DNA of 64,000 bases from the NCBI GenBank assembly GCA_963748095.1, contig CAVVIO010000037.1, forward strand, positions 1-64,000, given 5' to 3'. This document shows positions 8,948 through 19,171 of this stretch, piece by piece. This DNA is from CAVVIO01 sp963748095 (GTDB lineage Bacteria; Bacteroidota; Bacteroidia; Bacteroidales; UBA10428). A program made the translations under genes and the position numbers. Below the pieces are notes generated by a model. It worked only from the letters and a program-made list of their open reading frames with translations, ran no database searches and was not told where the DNA came from. Position 1 is the stretch's first letter, and every line of letters starts with the position of its first letter.

Positions 8948-9541
8948 ATGAACCTTGATTTTGATAAATTGAATGGATTAATACCTGCTGTTGTTCAGGA
9001 TGCATCAACAAATGTTGTGTTAATGGTGGGTTTCATGAATAAGGAAGCAGTAGAAAAAACACAGGAAAAAGGGCTGGTAACATTTTACAGCCGGACAAAA
9101 AAACGATTATGGACAAAAGGGGAGGAGAGCGGTAATTTTCTGAAGGTTGCGGAGATCATTCCCGATTGCGATAATGATACATTACTGATAAAAGCCCATC
9201 CTGCGGGCCCTGTCTGCCATACAGGGAACGACACCTGTTTTGATGAAATTAATAAAAGTAACCTGTATTTCCTGGAAGAACTACAGGAAGTTATTTATCA
9301 GCGTAAAAATGACATGCCCGAAAATTCGTATACAACGAAGTTATTTAAGAAGGGAATTAATAAAATTGCTCAGAAAGTTGGAGAGGAAGCAGTTGAACTT
9401 GTAATTGAAGCCAAGGATAATAATGATTCACTGTTTCTGAATGAAGCGGCTGACCTGATGTATCATTTGGAAGTATTACTGGCAGCCAAAGGATTTCGAC
9501 TGAAAGATGTGATTTCCGTTTTACAGGAACGACATAAATAG
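8948..9541 (+). CDS. hisIE: Bifunctional phosphoribosyl-AMP cyclohydrolase / phosphoribosyl-ATP pyrophosphatase HisIE
   Basis: Carries out steps two and three of the pathway. Residues 1-105 are the HisI cyclohydrolase (MVGFMNKEAVEKT, VTFYSRTKKRLWTKGE, metal ligands in PDCDNDT and GPVCHTGNDTCF). Residues 110-197 are the all-alpha HisE pyrophosphatase (KIAQKVGEEAVELVIEAK, EAADLMYHLEVLL). Last gene of the operon; it ends three bases before the convergent cyclase gene, and no intrinsic terminator is evident between them. Confidence 0.97.
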   Translation: MNLDFDKLNGLIPAVVQDASTNVVLMVGFMNKEAVEKTQEKGLVTFYSRTKKRLWTKGEESGNFLKVAEIIPDCDNDTLLIKAHPAGPVCHTGNDTCFDEINKSNLYFLEELQEVIYQRKNDMPENSYTTKLFKKGINKIAQKVGEEAVELVIEAKDNNDSLFLNEAADLMYHLEVLLAAKGFRLKDVISVLQERHK

Positions 9542-9544
9542 ACT

Positions 9545-11170
9545 TTACAGCTTATTAATAATATTCAGGAACAGTTGGTTAGGTGTAAATCCAAGTTTGT
9601 CGGCTGAATATTCCGGCTTAATGCGGTTAACAAAATACATATCGACTTTTCCGATATTTTTGGCCTCAATCTTTCCCCTGTGGTCACACTCGAAATAATC
9701 TTTAATATATTCATAAGTAGTGCCTGAAATGTTCACCATTCCTACATGGCCGGCCTGTTCCATCCGGCTGGCGATATTCACGGTTTCACCCCAGATATCG
9801 TAGGCGAATTTTTTCTTACCAACTACACCAGCTACTACTTCGCCGGTATGAATTCCAAGGCGCAGTTCCCATATCGATAAATTTTTAACCACTTTGTTGT
9901 CATTCAGAACATTCATGTATTGCTGAATTTCCAATCCTGATAACACTGCATTGAACGGGTTACTTTTATTACGCAAAGGTAATCCACCTGCACACATGTA
10001 AGCATCGCCGATGGTTTTGATTTTCTCCATGTAATGATTGCCTATAATATCATCGAACTTGGCAAAATAGGTATCGAGAATGTTCACAAGGTCCTTTGCC
10101 TCTAGTTGTTTACTCGATTTTGAAAATCCTTTGAAATCGGTAAAAAGTACACTTACCATTTTGTATTGGCGGGTACCGGCCCTTCCTTTTGTTTTTAACT
10201 GCCGGGCTACCTCAAATGGAAGTATATTGAGAAGCAGGGCCTCTGATTTTTTCTGTTCTTCTTCAATTAACGATCGCTGCCTGTTCATTTCCTTGGTTTG
10301 GTCCTCAAGCAAAGCGTTTGCTTTTTCGAGATTTTCCGTCACTGCAAGCATTTTCTGGTTTTGGCGATGAAGTTCTTCCTCCTTTATTTTTAATGATGTA
10401 ATATCATTTTCAATGCCAATTAATATTTCAATTTCATTTTCGTCACTTAGTTTTGGTGAAATGATAGTTTGTATCCATCTTATTTTGTTTTTACTATCCC
10501 TGATCTTAGAAATAAAATTAAAGGAGTCTTTATTCTGTATACAATTATTAAATAAATTCATTATCTCAGGATCGGGGCAAAGACTAAAAATGGTGCTGCC
10601 TAATTTATTCTTGAATTCCTCAAGCGAATACCCGTGTACTTTTTTAAAACCTTCATTGGCCCATTCCAGTTCTCCATTGGGCTTGATAAGTATAAATGAA
10701 TTTTGGGTATTGTTAGAGACCATCGCCATTTTTTCAAGTTCTCCCATCTCCTTTTTATAGTTGGCAATTGTCTCTTTGATGCCTTTTAACGACTCGCCAA
10801 CACTTAGTGATTTCTTTACCCTCGTTTCCAGTTCAAAAACATCTATGGGCTTTGCTAAATAATCGTAAGCCCCCAGTTCAAAGGAATTTTGAAGATTTTC
10901 ATGTGAGTCATATGCAGTAACAACAAGCACGGGAATATCTGTAAGTTTTTCATCACCATGAAATTTTCTCAGACAGTCGAATCCTGAAATATCGGGCATT
11001 TTTAGATCAAGAATAATCAAGTCGGGTATAATCTTCTCTGCTAATTCTATGCCTTCTTTCCCATTGTTCGCACGGTGAAAAACGTATCCGTTTTCCTCTT
11101 TGGAGAGTGTCTCAACAATCAGGTCAAGGTTTGTTTTATTGTCATCAATTATTAATATTTTATGACGCAT
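9545..11170 (-). CDS. Response regulator-PAS-adenylate cyclase (class III) fusion
   Basis: A 541-residue soluble signalling protein. Residues 1-125 are a receiver domain with phospho-acceptor D55 (LIILDLKMPD), acidic pair DD at 9-10 and K107 (DYLAKPID). Residues about 150-270 look like a PAS domain (ILIKPNGELEWANEGFKKVHGYS). A coiled coil (about 275-325) leads to a class III cyclase domain with LFTDFKGFS (metal Asp), EKIKTIGDAYM, YDIWGETVNIASRME. The Lys in EKIKTIGD and Asp in YDIWG are the adenine-selecting residues, and Asn/Arg of NIASRME the transition-state pair, so cAMP synthesis is predicted. No membrane segment. No histidine kinase gene lies beside it, so its phosphodonor is unknown. 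Confidence 0.9.
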   Translation of the reverse strand: MRHKILIIDDNKTNLDLIVETLSKEENGYVFHRANNGKEGIELAEKIIPDLIILDLKMPDISGFDCLRKFHGDEKLTDIPVLVVTAYDSHENLQNSFELGAYDYLAKPIDVFELETRVKKSLSVGESLKGIKETIANYKKEMGELEKMAMVSNNTQNSFILIKPNGELEWANEGFKKVHGYSLEEFKNKLGSTIFSLCPDPEIMNLFNNCIQNKDSFNFISKIRDSKNKIRWIQTIISPKLSDENEIEILIGIENDITSLKIKEEELHRQNQKMLAVTENLEKANALLEDQTKEMNRQRSLIEEEQKKSEALLLNILPFEVARQLKTKGRAGTRQYKMVSVLFTDFKGFSKSSKQLEAKDLVNILDTYFAKFDDIIGNHYMEKIKTIGDAYMCAGGLPLRNKSNPFNAVLSGLEIQQYMNVLNDNKVVKNLSIWELRLGIHTGEVVAGVVGKKKFAYDIWGETVNIASRMEQAGHVGMVNISGTTYEYIKDYFECDHRGKIEAKNIGKVDMYFVNRIKPEYSADKLGFTPNQLFLNIINKL

Positions 11171-11433
11171 GATAGAGATTCAATAAATAAGTATCAGATT
11201 GAAAATCCAATTTTTTTATAAATGAATAATTCGATTTCTTTTTATCCGTATTGTTTTCATTTCTAAAAACTAAGATAAAAGATATCAGTTCTACGGATTA
11301 AATTTAAATTGAGTTGGGAAAATAATCAACAATTTTAGTTTACTTGATAAAAACTTTATTTTACTCATGATTAAGCGGCTTGCAAAGATCTGATTTATCG
11401 ATTACGATTATCTTGTTGAAGATGTAAGAAAGG

Positions 11434-11468
11434 ATAAAAAAACCCGGTTGAAATGAACCGGGTTTTAT
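11434..11468 (-). terminator. Intrinsic terminator after ornithine aminotransferase
   Basis: AACCCGGTT (11441-11449) pairs with AACCGGGTT (11456-11464) around a 6-base loop; read on the minus strand it is followed by a run of seven T. It lies 8 bases beyond the rocD stop. Confidence 0.85.
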
Positions 11469-11475
11469 CTGATAA

Positions 11476-12693
11476 TCAATCAAATTGCTTGATAGTTTTA
11501 TTGATAATATCAATTGTTTCCCTGAGTTGACTTTCTGTGATCACCAATGGGGGAGCAAAGCGAATGATATGTTCATGTGTGGGTTTGGCCAGTAACCCAT
11601 TCTCTTTCAGGGCCAGGCATACGTCCCATGCTGTTTTTCCTCCTTTTGGCCGGATAACGATCGCATTGAGTAATCCTTTTCCTCTGACTTTTTCAACAAT
11701 ATCAGATTCTTTTTCCAGCTTATTCAGTTCTTCACGGAATATTTGTCCCATTTTTTCGGCATTTTCAGCCAGGTTTTCATCCTTTATCACTTTCAGTGCA
11801 GCTATAGCAACTTTGGCAGCAATAGGATTTCCCCCGAAAGTAGAGCCGTGTTCACCGGGTTTGATGCAAAGCATGATATCGTCGTCAGCAAGGACGGCTG
11901 AAACCGGATAAAAACCTCCCGAAAGCGCTTTTCCAAGTATGAGAATATCAGGGCGTACGTTTTCATGGTCGCAGGCAAGAAGTTTTCCCGTGCGAGCAAT
12001 GCCCGTCTGTACTTCATCGGCTATGAACAGTACATTTTTTTCTTTACAAAGATCGTAGGCTGCTTTCAGATATCCGTCATCAGGAACATAAACTCCGGCT
12101 TCCCCTTGTATTGGCTCAACCAGGAAACCGGCCACGTTAGGATCTTCCAGCTCTTTTTTTAATGCGTCAAGATCATTATAGGGTACTACAACAAATCCGG
12201 GTGTGTAAGGGCCAAAACCTTTGTAGGAATCGGGATCGGTTGACATGGATATAATGGTAATTGTTCTTCCGTGGAAATTCCCTTCGCATACAATAATCTT
12301 TGCCTGATTTTCAGGAATACCCTTTTTATCATAACCCCAACGGCGACAAAGTTTAAGAGCTGTTTCATCTCCTTCTGCTCCTGAATTCATTGGAAGCACT
12401 TTATCGTAACCAAAATATTTTGTAATGTATTCCTCGTATTCTCCCAGACAATCATTGTAAAAAGCCCTCGAGGTAAGAGTAAGTGTCTGTGCCTGATCCG
12501 TAAGGGCTTTCAATATCTTTGGGTGACAGTGTCCCTGGTTTACTGCTGAATAAGCCGATAAAAAATCATAATATCTTTTGCCTTCAACATCCCATACATA
12601 TACACCTTCGCCTTTTGATAATACCACGGGTAACGGATGGTAGTTGTGTGCTCCAAACTTTCCTTCTTTGTTTATGAAATCTTGACTTGCCAT
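11476..12693 (-). CDS. rocD: Ornithine--oxo-acid transaminase
   Basis: PLP enzyme of class III that converts ornithine plus 2-oxoglutarate to glutamate semialdehyde plus glutamate, linking arginine breakdown and proline. The 405-residue protein shows the ornithine-specific N-terminus GKFGAHNYHPLPVVLSKG and FLSAYSAVNQGHCHPKI, the PLP Asp in FIADEVQTG, and the Schiff-base Lys in LILGKALSGGFYP. GSTFGGNPIA is also typical. It is closer in motifs to RocD than to acetylornithine aminotransferase (ArgD). Monocistronic: own terminator, and a 390-base gap to the divergent nitroreductase. Confidence 0.93.
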   Translation of the reverse strand: MASQDFINKEGKFGAHNYHPLPVVLSKGEGVYVWDVEGKRYYDFLSAYSAVNQGHCHPKILKALTDQAQTLTLTSRAFYNDCLGEYEEYITKYFGYDKVLPMNSGAEGDETALKLCRRWGYDKKGIPENQAKIIVCEGNFHGRTITIISMSTDPDSYKGFGPYTPGFVVVPYNDLDALKKELEDPNVAGFLVEPIQGEAGVYVPDDGYLKAAYDLCKEKNVLFIADEVQTGIARTGKLLACDHENVRPDILILGKALSGGFYPVSAVLADDDIMLCIKPGEHGSTFGGNPIAAKVAIAALKVIKDENLAENAEKMGQIFREELNKLEKESDIVEKVRGKGLLNAIVIRPKGGKTAWDVCLALKENGLLAKPTHEHIIRFAPPLVITESQLRETIDIINKTIKQFD

Positions 12694-13084
12694 AATTTAT
12701 TAAAATTTATACATGATTAAAATATGATTTTCTTTACGTTTTTTATAATTGAATAATTATACAAAAAATTCAAGATAAAATTACAATAGTTTTTTAATAA
12801 AAAGCATGTGTTTTATCATATTTACTAAAAATATATATTTTGATTAACTAATTGTGTGGATTATTAGTAATATGCTATGAGTCTTATAAACTTATGCTGT
12901 TTAAAGTTAAAACGAGGATTATTCAATGAGTTAAATATTTATGCATATAAAACGCATAATATAAAGATATAATTTCACAATTTCGCAAAGCATCCTCTAT
13001 GCCAGTCAAAATATAAGTTGAACTATTAGTGCATAGTTACTGTTCGTAGATAATAAATCTATGGCATGCCATTTTTTTTTGATT
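12694..13084. other. Intergenic region between divergent rocD and nitroreductase
   Basis: About 390 bases, strongly AT-rich, that must hold the promoters of both flanking genes. I found no clear TAnnTTTG/TTTG pair, no hairpin with a T-run and no coding frame of note. Confidence 0.5.
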
Positions 13085-13657
13085 ATGATAGAGATTAATG
13101 AGTTGATAGGTAAAAGGCGGAGTACTGTTATTTTTTCAGGTAAACCGATGGAAGAAGAAATTCTGAAAACTGTTTTTGAAGCTGCCCGATGGGCTCCTTC
13201 TAGCAATAATCAGCAACCCTGGAGATTTATTATCGGGAGAAAGCAGGATGAAACAGTATTTGCTAAAATGTGCAGTTTGCTTCATCCATTTAATCAGGTA
13301 TGGGCGTGTAGTGCTTCAGTACTGATGTTGAGCGTGGCAGAAACCATAAGCAGCTATAATAACCGGGAGAATAAACATGCACGTCACGATGTAGGGCTTG
13401 CAGAGGGAAACCTTATGATACAGGCGGTGTCTATGGGACTGGTTGTTCATCCCATGGGTGGTTTCGATGCTGAAAAGGCGAAAGATGTTCTTCATATCCC
13501 GGAAGGTTTTGAACCGGTAATTATGATAGCTTTGGGATATCCGGGCAACCCGGCTGATTTTCCGGAAGAAATTCGGGTGAAAGATGCCCGGAAAAGAGTG
13601 CGTAATCCGTTGGATTCTTTTGTTTTTGATGGAGACTGGGGCAATAAGATATTTTGA
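13085..13657 (+). CDS. Nitroreductase family protein
   Basis: FMN-dependent NAD(P)H oxidoreductase of the nitroreductase fold. I choose ATG 13085 (MIEINELIGKRRSTVIFSG) because the longer frame from 13061 adds eight residues without family similarity. RRSTVIFSGKP and AARWAPSSNNQQPWRF are the FMN-phosphate and flavin-ring motifs. The segment HDVGLAEGNLMIQAVSMGL is the conserved dimer-core helix and GYPGNPADFPEE is near the end. About 190 residues, normal for the subgroup. The physiological substrate cannot be told from sequence. It stands alone, convergent with the TonB receptor gene. Confidence 0.88.
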   Translation: MIEINELIGKRRSTVIFSGKPMEEEILKTVFEAARWAPSSNNQQPWRFIIGRKQDETVFAKMCSLLHPFNQVWACSASVLMLSVAETISSYNNRENKHARHDVGLAEGNLMIQAVSMGLVVHPMGGFDAEKAKDVLHIPEGFEPVIMIALGYPGNPADFPEEIRVKDARKRVRNPLDSFVFDGDWGNKIF

Positions 13658-13703
13658 CCATTCAATTCCTTCTTAGTCTTACTTTTTCTAAAAATAATCG
13701 CAT

Positions 13704-16157
13704 TTAGAATTTTGCTGAAATCCGGATATTGAACCTTCTTCCTGTAAGGTAATTCGGTACGGCAAACATGTTGAACTGGCCGCTCTGGTTACTGACTGTT
13801 CTTATCCAGTCGTACGATACTTTATTCTTGAATCCAAACAGATTGAAGATCTCGGCGCTTATCCAGATATTATCGAACTTACCGGCAATACTGTTTTCGC
13901 GCACAGTTTTATGTTCACTTTTAAGGGCTTTTGAAAATCCTACGTCTATTCTTCTGTATGGGCCCAGACTGTAAATTTCCGACGGACGGTTGTAATCGGG
14001 AGATCCGTAAGGTAATCCCGAACCATAAACCATGGTAAGATGTACCTTGTAATCGGGATTATCAGGCAGGTAATCCTGAAAATACAAACCAAAATTTAGT
14101 AACTGATCGGTAGGCCGTCGGTAATAACCGGGAAATACAACAGTACCATCCCTGGTATATGAATCGTTCGAAACATCTTCGCGGGTACGCATCAATGAAA
14201 GACTGGCCCACGATTCGGCGCCTTTTACAAATTCTCCGTTGATCTTAAATTCAATACCGGTGGCATAGCCTTTCGCGGAGAACTGCGGTAAATACTGGAT
14301 TCTTATATTTTCCACCTTGTACGGAATCAGGTGATGCAAATCTTTATAATATATTTCGGTGGTAAATATAAATGGCCGGTCCCATGCAGTAAAGCGGTAA
14401 TCACTTCCTGCCACAAAATGTGCAGATTCCTGAGCTTTTAAATTCGGATATAAATTACCCTGTGGATCGAGTAATTCCTTAAAAAAGGGTGGCTGATAAT
14501 ACAATCCCGATGCAAAATGAAAAGTCAGTCCTTTTTTCCAATGCGGATCGAGTGTTAAAATACCCCTGGGACTTAGGAGTAACTGATGGTTAAGTGACCA
14601 GTAATTACCACGGATACCGGCATTCAGAAAAAATGTTGAACTTCCTATATTAAAATTGACTGTCTGCTGCAGATATCCTTCAATACGGGAAGAATATAAA
14701 TGGTTATTTGATCGGGAGGAGGTATAAAGATTTACATTTTCATCCGAATAGGGTATGGAATAACCTGCCGAGTCGAGCATTTCCCAACGGTTCAGCTTAT
14801 CATTAATATCTTCGTACTGGTACGAAATACCCCATTTGAAAGTATACCTGCTGGCAATATAAGTACCTTTATGTGAAAGTGTATAAATTACTGCATCGAG
14901 ATAATCCCGGGCATGATCGAGTAATGTTCCTACACCTATGTTTAAGATACTGTCCCCGTAAGTATCCGATCCAATAACATTGTCAAGCTGGTTGATCCAG
15001 TATTGGCCCTGTATGTCATAGGCCACTTTTTCGAGTGAATGGAATGTTGATCCGATCAGTTTCAGCGATAATTGCCGGTTAGGTTTGTAATTCAACGTAG
15101 TGGCACCGGTATAATTCAAAAACCGATCGATTTCCTTTCCGTCATAATATATTTTGAGACTTAATGCTTGCTGGTATGTACCAAATGATGTTTCACGCAC
15201 CTGGGGAACAAGCTGGTATTTGTTCAGCGATAGATTGCCAAGTGCGCTAAGTTCAAGCTTGTCACTGATTGCGTAAGTCAGGTAAGTCTGGAAATCAAAA
15301 AATTCCGGTTTGTATTCGCCTTTGGTATCAAGCGTTCCAAGCAGATATTGGTTGGTTTTGTATCGTAATCCGGAATTGTATGTAAATTTCTTATTTTTCG
15401 AAATGCCTTCAAGATGTAGTGCGCCCCCTAAAAGACTCATGGAAGCTGAACCTTCGAAACTTGTCGGCTGTCTGTATTTAATATCCAGTACCGATGACAT
15501 TTTATCACCATATTGAGCGCCAAAACCGCCAGCCGAAAATTCGATAGACGAGATCATATCCGAATTAATAAAACTCAATCCTTCCTGCCGTCCTGAACGC
15601 ATTAACAACGGCCGGTAAATCTCAATATCGTTTACATAAATAAGGTTTTCATCGAAGTTACCACCCCTAACGGAGTATTGAGAGCTAAGTTCATTACTGG
15701 AGGAAACGCCGGGAAGCGTTTTTAAAAGCCCTTCGACACTTCCGGTTGTGCTGGGAAGGTATTCAAGCGATCGGGTGTTGATGCGTACCAATCCGTTGGC
15801 CCGGTCGGGTTTTCCATAAACCACCACCCTCTCCAGTTCCTTAGAAGAGGCTTTTAGTGTTTTGTTCAATACCATCGTTTCCCCTGGTTTCAACCTGACT
15901 GGGATTTCAATGGATTCATAACCCAAATGAGAAATGACAATGATTAAATTCCTGTTAGCTGTAATTTTCAGATTATAATGGCCCATTGAATCGGTTACTG
16001 CACCTTCGGGTTGATCTTTGACAGATATAGTTGCAGGATAAAGAGACTTTCCGTTTTCATCGGTAACAGTACCTTTGATAGTTGCAGTTTCCTGGGCATT
16101 AATTGCACATACCTGTATCAATAATATGATTAGTAAGGGATATAATTTTAAGTTCAT
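13704..16157 (-). CDS. TonB-dependent receptor with N-terminal carboxypeptidase-like domain
   Basis: Outer-membrane active transporter or related TonB-dependent protein of 817 residues. Signal peptide (LLIILLIQVCAINAQ) at residues 8-22, a carboxypeptidase D-type regulatory domain at about 24-110 (IKGTVTDENGKSLYPATISV), then a plug domain with LKTLPGVSSSNELSSQYSVRGG and NLIYVNDIEIYRP, and a long beta-barrel ending FNIRISAKF with a terminal aromatic residue as outer-membrane proteins require. No SusD-like partner is next to it, so it is not an obvious glycan-uptake pair; the substrate is unknown. It follows a gene for a second carboxypeptidase-like domain protein by 75 bases on the same strand. 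Confidence 0.92.
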   Translation of the reverse strand: MNLKLYPLLIILLIQVCAINAQETATIKGTVTDENGKSLYPATISVKDQPEGAVTDSMGHYNLKITANRNLIIVISHLGYESIEIPVRLKPGETMVLNKTLKASSKELERVVVYGKPDRANGLVRINTRSLEYLPSTTGSVEGLLKTLPGVSSSNELSSQYSVRGGNFDENLIYVNDIEIYRPLLMRSGRQEGLSFINSDMISSIEFSAGGFGAQYGDKMSSVLDIKYRQPTSFEGSASMSLLGGALHLEGISKNKKFTYNSGLRYKTNQYLLGTLDTKGEYKPEFFDFQTYLTYAISDKLELSALGNLSLNKYQLVPQVRETSFGTYQQALSLKIYYDGKEIDRFLNYTGATTLNYKPNRQLSLKLIGSTFHSLEKVAYDIQGQYWINQLDNVIGSDTYGDSILNIGVGTLLDHARDYLDAVIYTLSHKGTYIASRYTFKWGISYQYEDINDKLNRWEMLDSAGYSIPYSDENVNLYTSSRSNNHLYSSRIEGYLQQTVNFNIGSSTFFLNAGIRGNYWSLNHQLLLSPRGILTLDPHWKKGLTFHFASGLYYQPPFFKELLDPQGNLYPNLKAQESAHFVAGSDYRFTAWDRPFIFTTEIYYKDLHHLIPYKVENIRIQYLPQFSAKGYATGIEFKINGEFVKGAESWASLSLMRTREDVSNDSYTRDGTVVFPGYYRRPTDQLLNFGLYFQDYLPDNPDYKVHLTMVYGSGLPYGSPDYNRPSEIYSLGPYRRIDVGFSKALKSEHKTVRENSIAGKFDNIWISAEIFNLFGFKNKVSYDWIRTVSNQSGQFNMFAVPNYLTGRRFNIRISAKF

Positions 16158-16232
16158 CTTTATTCAGGCATACAATTAATAGTAACTCAATCCGGATAAA
16201 TAAATTGCGAAGATAAATAATAATTCCTCTAT

Positions 16233-16949
16233 TTATTTATTCTCCTGTTTGAAATCTCCCTGTTTTAAAGCTTTGAAAAATTTCTCCCATGCAAAAACAT
16301 TAAACAACTGATAGGAAGGATATCTTCCCTGCATAAATGTTTGGTCGTATTGTTGTTTTAATACATATTGAAAATTTGCTCCGGGATCGGGGTTGTCACT
16401 CAAAATTATTTGTGTTTTAATAAGTGCAATGTTTTTTCTTGCCCGTTCAGCATCATCATCTGGTAATTTCAGGTTTACAAATGCATCTTTAAATTCCTCA
16501 TAATTTCTCCATGGATATACTTCTACCTGTTTGATCATAAAAGTATCGGTTTTGAGAAAAATATCACGATGCAAAAAAGGTTCGGATAATGTGTCGGGAA
16601 TAATAATGGTTTTTCGTTTATATCCCAGGGAAGAAAACATGACCGTATCGTTTTTCTCCACTACGAATGAAAATTTACCGCTGGCATCGGTAATGGTACC
16701 ACGGCCGTTGTTTAATATGAATACATGTGCATAGGGCAGTGGTTCAATCAGTTCGTTATACAAGCGTCCGTAAAGTTGTACAAGTTTATTTTTTTCCTGC
16801 GCATGGACCGTGATAACCGGCAGGACCAGCAGAATACCTGAGATGATTACTTTCACGAACCATTTGTCCGTGTAATGACGACTTTTATTTGTTATTGTCA
16901 TGGTGGTACGGATCAAATCAAAAATAACTAAAATATTCCTTTTATGCAT
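16233..16949 (-). CDS. Exported carboxypeptidase-like regulatory domain protein
   Basis: 238 residues if translated from 16949; an internal Met at 16901 (MTITNKSRHYT) would give a more standard signal peptide (VIISGILLVLPVITVHAQ). After cleavage a carboxypeptidase D-type regulatory domain follows (LYGRLYNELIEPLPYAHVFI, GTITDASGKFSFVV, FSSLGYKRKTIII), then about 100 residues without a recognised domain. It lies immediately upstream of the TonB receptor gene and is probably co-transcribed with it; a periplasmic or surface partner role is inference. Confidence 0.75.
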   Translation of the reverse strand: MHKRNILVIFDLIRTTMTITNKSRHYTDKWFVKVIISGILLVLPVITVHAQEKNKLVQLYGRLYNELIEPLPYAHVFILNNGRGTITDASGKFSFVVEKNDTVMFSSLGYKRKTIIIPDTLSEPFLHRDIFLKTDTFMIKQVEVYPWRNYEEFKDAFVNLKLPDDDAERARKNIALIKTQIILSDNPDPGANFQYVLKQQYDQTFMQGRYPSYQLFNVFAWEKFFKALKQGDFKQENK

Positions 16950-17025
16950 CCATTACAGGTAAAACCTTTTTTCGTTAAATTTTGTTTAATTTTACATGTT
17001 AAAGTTTTAAAAACAACCAGAAAAT

Positions 17026-17436
17026 ATGATCTTTCAAAAAGAGATTACTTTAAAAGGATACAATCGTGGATTTCATCTTATCACCAGAGTAATTGAAGAA
17101 AATCTGGAAAGCCTTCCCGAAACAGGGCTGATCAATCTGTTGATTAAACATACTTCGGCTGCCCTTACCATAAATGAAAATGCCGATCCATCGGTAAGAG
17201 TTGATTTCCGTAGCTTTTTTGATAAACTGGTACCTGAAAACTTATCTTTATATACACACACACTGGAAGGGTCTGATGACATGCCCGCCCATCTGAAATC
17301 TTCTCTGTTAGGGCAATCTCTGACTATCCCTGTTACCAATCACCGGTTAAACCTGGGTACCTGGCAGGGAATATATTTTTGTGAATTCAGAGATTACGGA
17401 GGCCCCAGAAAATTAATTATAACCATCTACAGTTAA
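17026..17436 (+). CDS. YjbQ family protein (secondary thiamine-phosphate synthase)
   Basis: 136-residue UPF0047/YjbQ protein. The family trimer core is visible: LLIKHTSAALTINENADPSVR, where the HTSA and NENAD segments line the active-site pocket, and GTWQGIYFCEFRD near the C-terminus. Members have weak thiamine-phosphate synthase activity; the physiological role is unsettled. It is followed 12 bases later by the DUF4301 gene, suggesting one transcript. Confidence 0.9.
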   Translation: MIFQKEITLKGYNRGFHLITRVIEENLESLPETGLINLLIKHTSAALTINENADPSVRVDFRSFFDKLVPENLSLYTHTLEGSDDMPAHLKSSLLGQSLTIPVTNHRLNLGTWQGIYFCEFRDYGGPRKLIITIYS

Positions 17437-17448
17437 CCAAACATCATT

Positions 17449-18992
17449 ATGTTTTCAGAAAAAGACAAAAAACAAATTTCACAACGCGGGATGACGCCCG
17501 ACATGGTTGAAGATCAAATCAAAAGGTTCCGTAACGGATTTCCTTTTCTGAAACTTTACAGACCTGCCCGCCTGAATGACGGCATAAAAGCCATTAATGA
17601 GCCGTTGAAGGATCATTATTTGAAAATTTACGAGGGAAAAAAGAAAACGCATATTGTCAAGTTTGTTCCTGCTTCGGGCGCTGCTTCCCGTATGTTTAAA
17701 CATTTGTTCGAGTTTGAAGATGCCTTTATACGTTCCGGACGGGATGCCTCCCTGATTAATCAGGAACAATATAAATCCGCAAAGGAATTTTTCCAACATT
17801 TACCGCAGTTTGCCTTTTACAACGAGCTTAAAGAGATATTGCTTAAGCAGGGTAAAGACATCGATCAGTTGGTTAAAGAAGGAAGCTATCGACGTAGTGT
17901 TAAACTTTTTTTTAACGGATGCAGGACTGAATTATGGCGAACTGCCGAAAGGATTGTTGCATTTTCATAAATATGACAAGCATAACCGTACTGCCGTGGA
18001 GGAACACCTGGTGGAAGGCGCTCAATATGCAAGTACTTCCGATAATCGTGTTGTTCTGCATCTGACGGTTTCGCCTGAACATCGTACTGCTTTTAAAACT
18101 TTACTTGAAAATGTGGCTTCGCAATATGAAAATCAGTTCAACCTGAAATATGATTTTGAATTCTCTGAACAGGAACCAGCATACCGATACGGTAGCCGTT
18201 GACATGAATAACGAGCCTTTCCGCCTTGAAGACGGATCGTTGCTTTTTCGTCCTGCCGGACACGGGGCATTACTGGAAAACCTGAATGCTATTGATGCGG
18301 AATTGATTTTTATAAAAAATATTGACAATGTTGTCCCCGACCGGTTAAAGGAAACAACCATTCTGAATAAGAAAATTATTGCCGGTGTTTTAATTGAATT
18401 ACAACAGCATATTTTTAGATACCTTGAACTATTGAATAATGAACTGTTGGATCAGGTTTTACTGGAAGAGATTACTGACTTTGCCCGTAAGGAATTGTTC
18501 CTGACAATGCCCGATGACGTGCTTTATGGTAATCGCGAATTCCTGATAGAATTCTTAAAAATGAAGCTGAACCGGCCTTTACGCATATGCGGAGTGGTTC
18601 GAAACCAGGGAGAACCCGGCGGAGGCCCGTTCTGGGCTAAAGGAAAAGACGGAAGTATTTCATTACAGATAGTTGAGAGCTCGCAGGTAGATATGAATGA
18701 TGAGGAGCAGCATGCTGTTTTCGGGTCTTCCACACATTTTAATCCGGTTGACCTTGTATTGGGAGTGAAAAATTATAAAGGCGAAAAATTTAACCTCAGT
18801 AAATATTCCGATCCTGAAACAGGGTTCATTTCCAAAAAATCGAAGGACGGCCGCGATCTGAAAGCCCTTGAACTTCCCGGGTTATGGAATGGAGCAATGT
18901 CGGACTGGATAACAATTTTCGTGGAAGTGCCGGGAGAAACCTTTACGCCCGTTAAAACTATCAACGATCTGCTGCGTCCTGCCCATCAGTAA
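17449..18992 (+). CDS. DUF4301 family protein, two +1 frameshifts
   Basis: Three frames join into one protein of about 513 residues typical of the Bacteroidota DUF4301 family. Part 1 (from 17449) ends in VKLFF; part 2 resumes as LTDAGLNYGELPKGLLHFHKY; a T8 run at 17906-17913 in place of seven T explains the first shift. Part 3 resumes near 18172 with HTDTVAVDMNNEPFRLEDG. KFVPASGAASRMF and RPAGHGALLENLN resemble phosphate- or nucleotide-sugar-binding loops, and the family is often described as nucleotidyltransferase-like, but no reaction is established. The domain is complete across the breaks, so sequence error is more likely than decay. Confidence 0.8.
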
Positions 18993-19171
18993 TTTGTGAG
19001 TTAGGGTACTAATAACTTTGTGGCAATCTGATTTTGTGATTTTATTTTAGATGAATACGGTAAACTCCTATCGTAAAAATTAACATTTATTTAATGTAAA
19101 CATCATTTTAACTAAAGATGTGATTCATTGTGCAGGGTTATCTTTGTAGATGTAAACTAAAATTAAAAATC

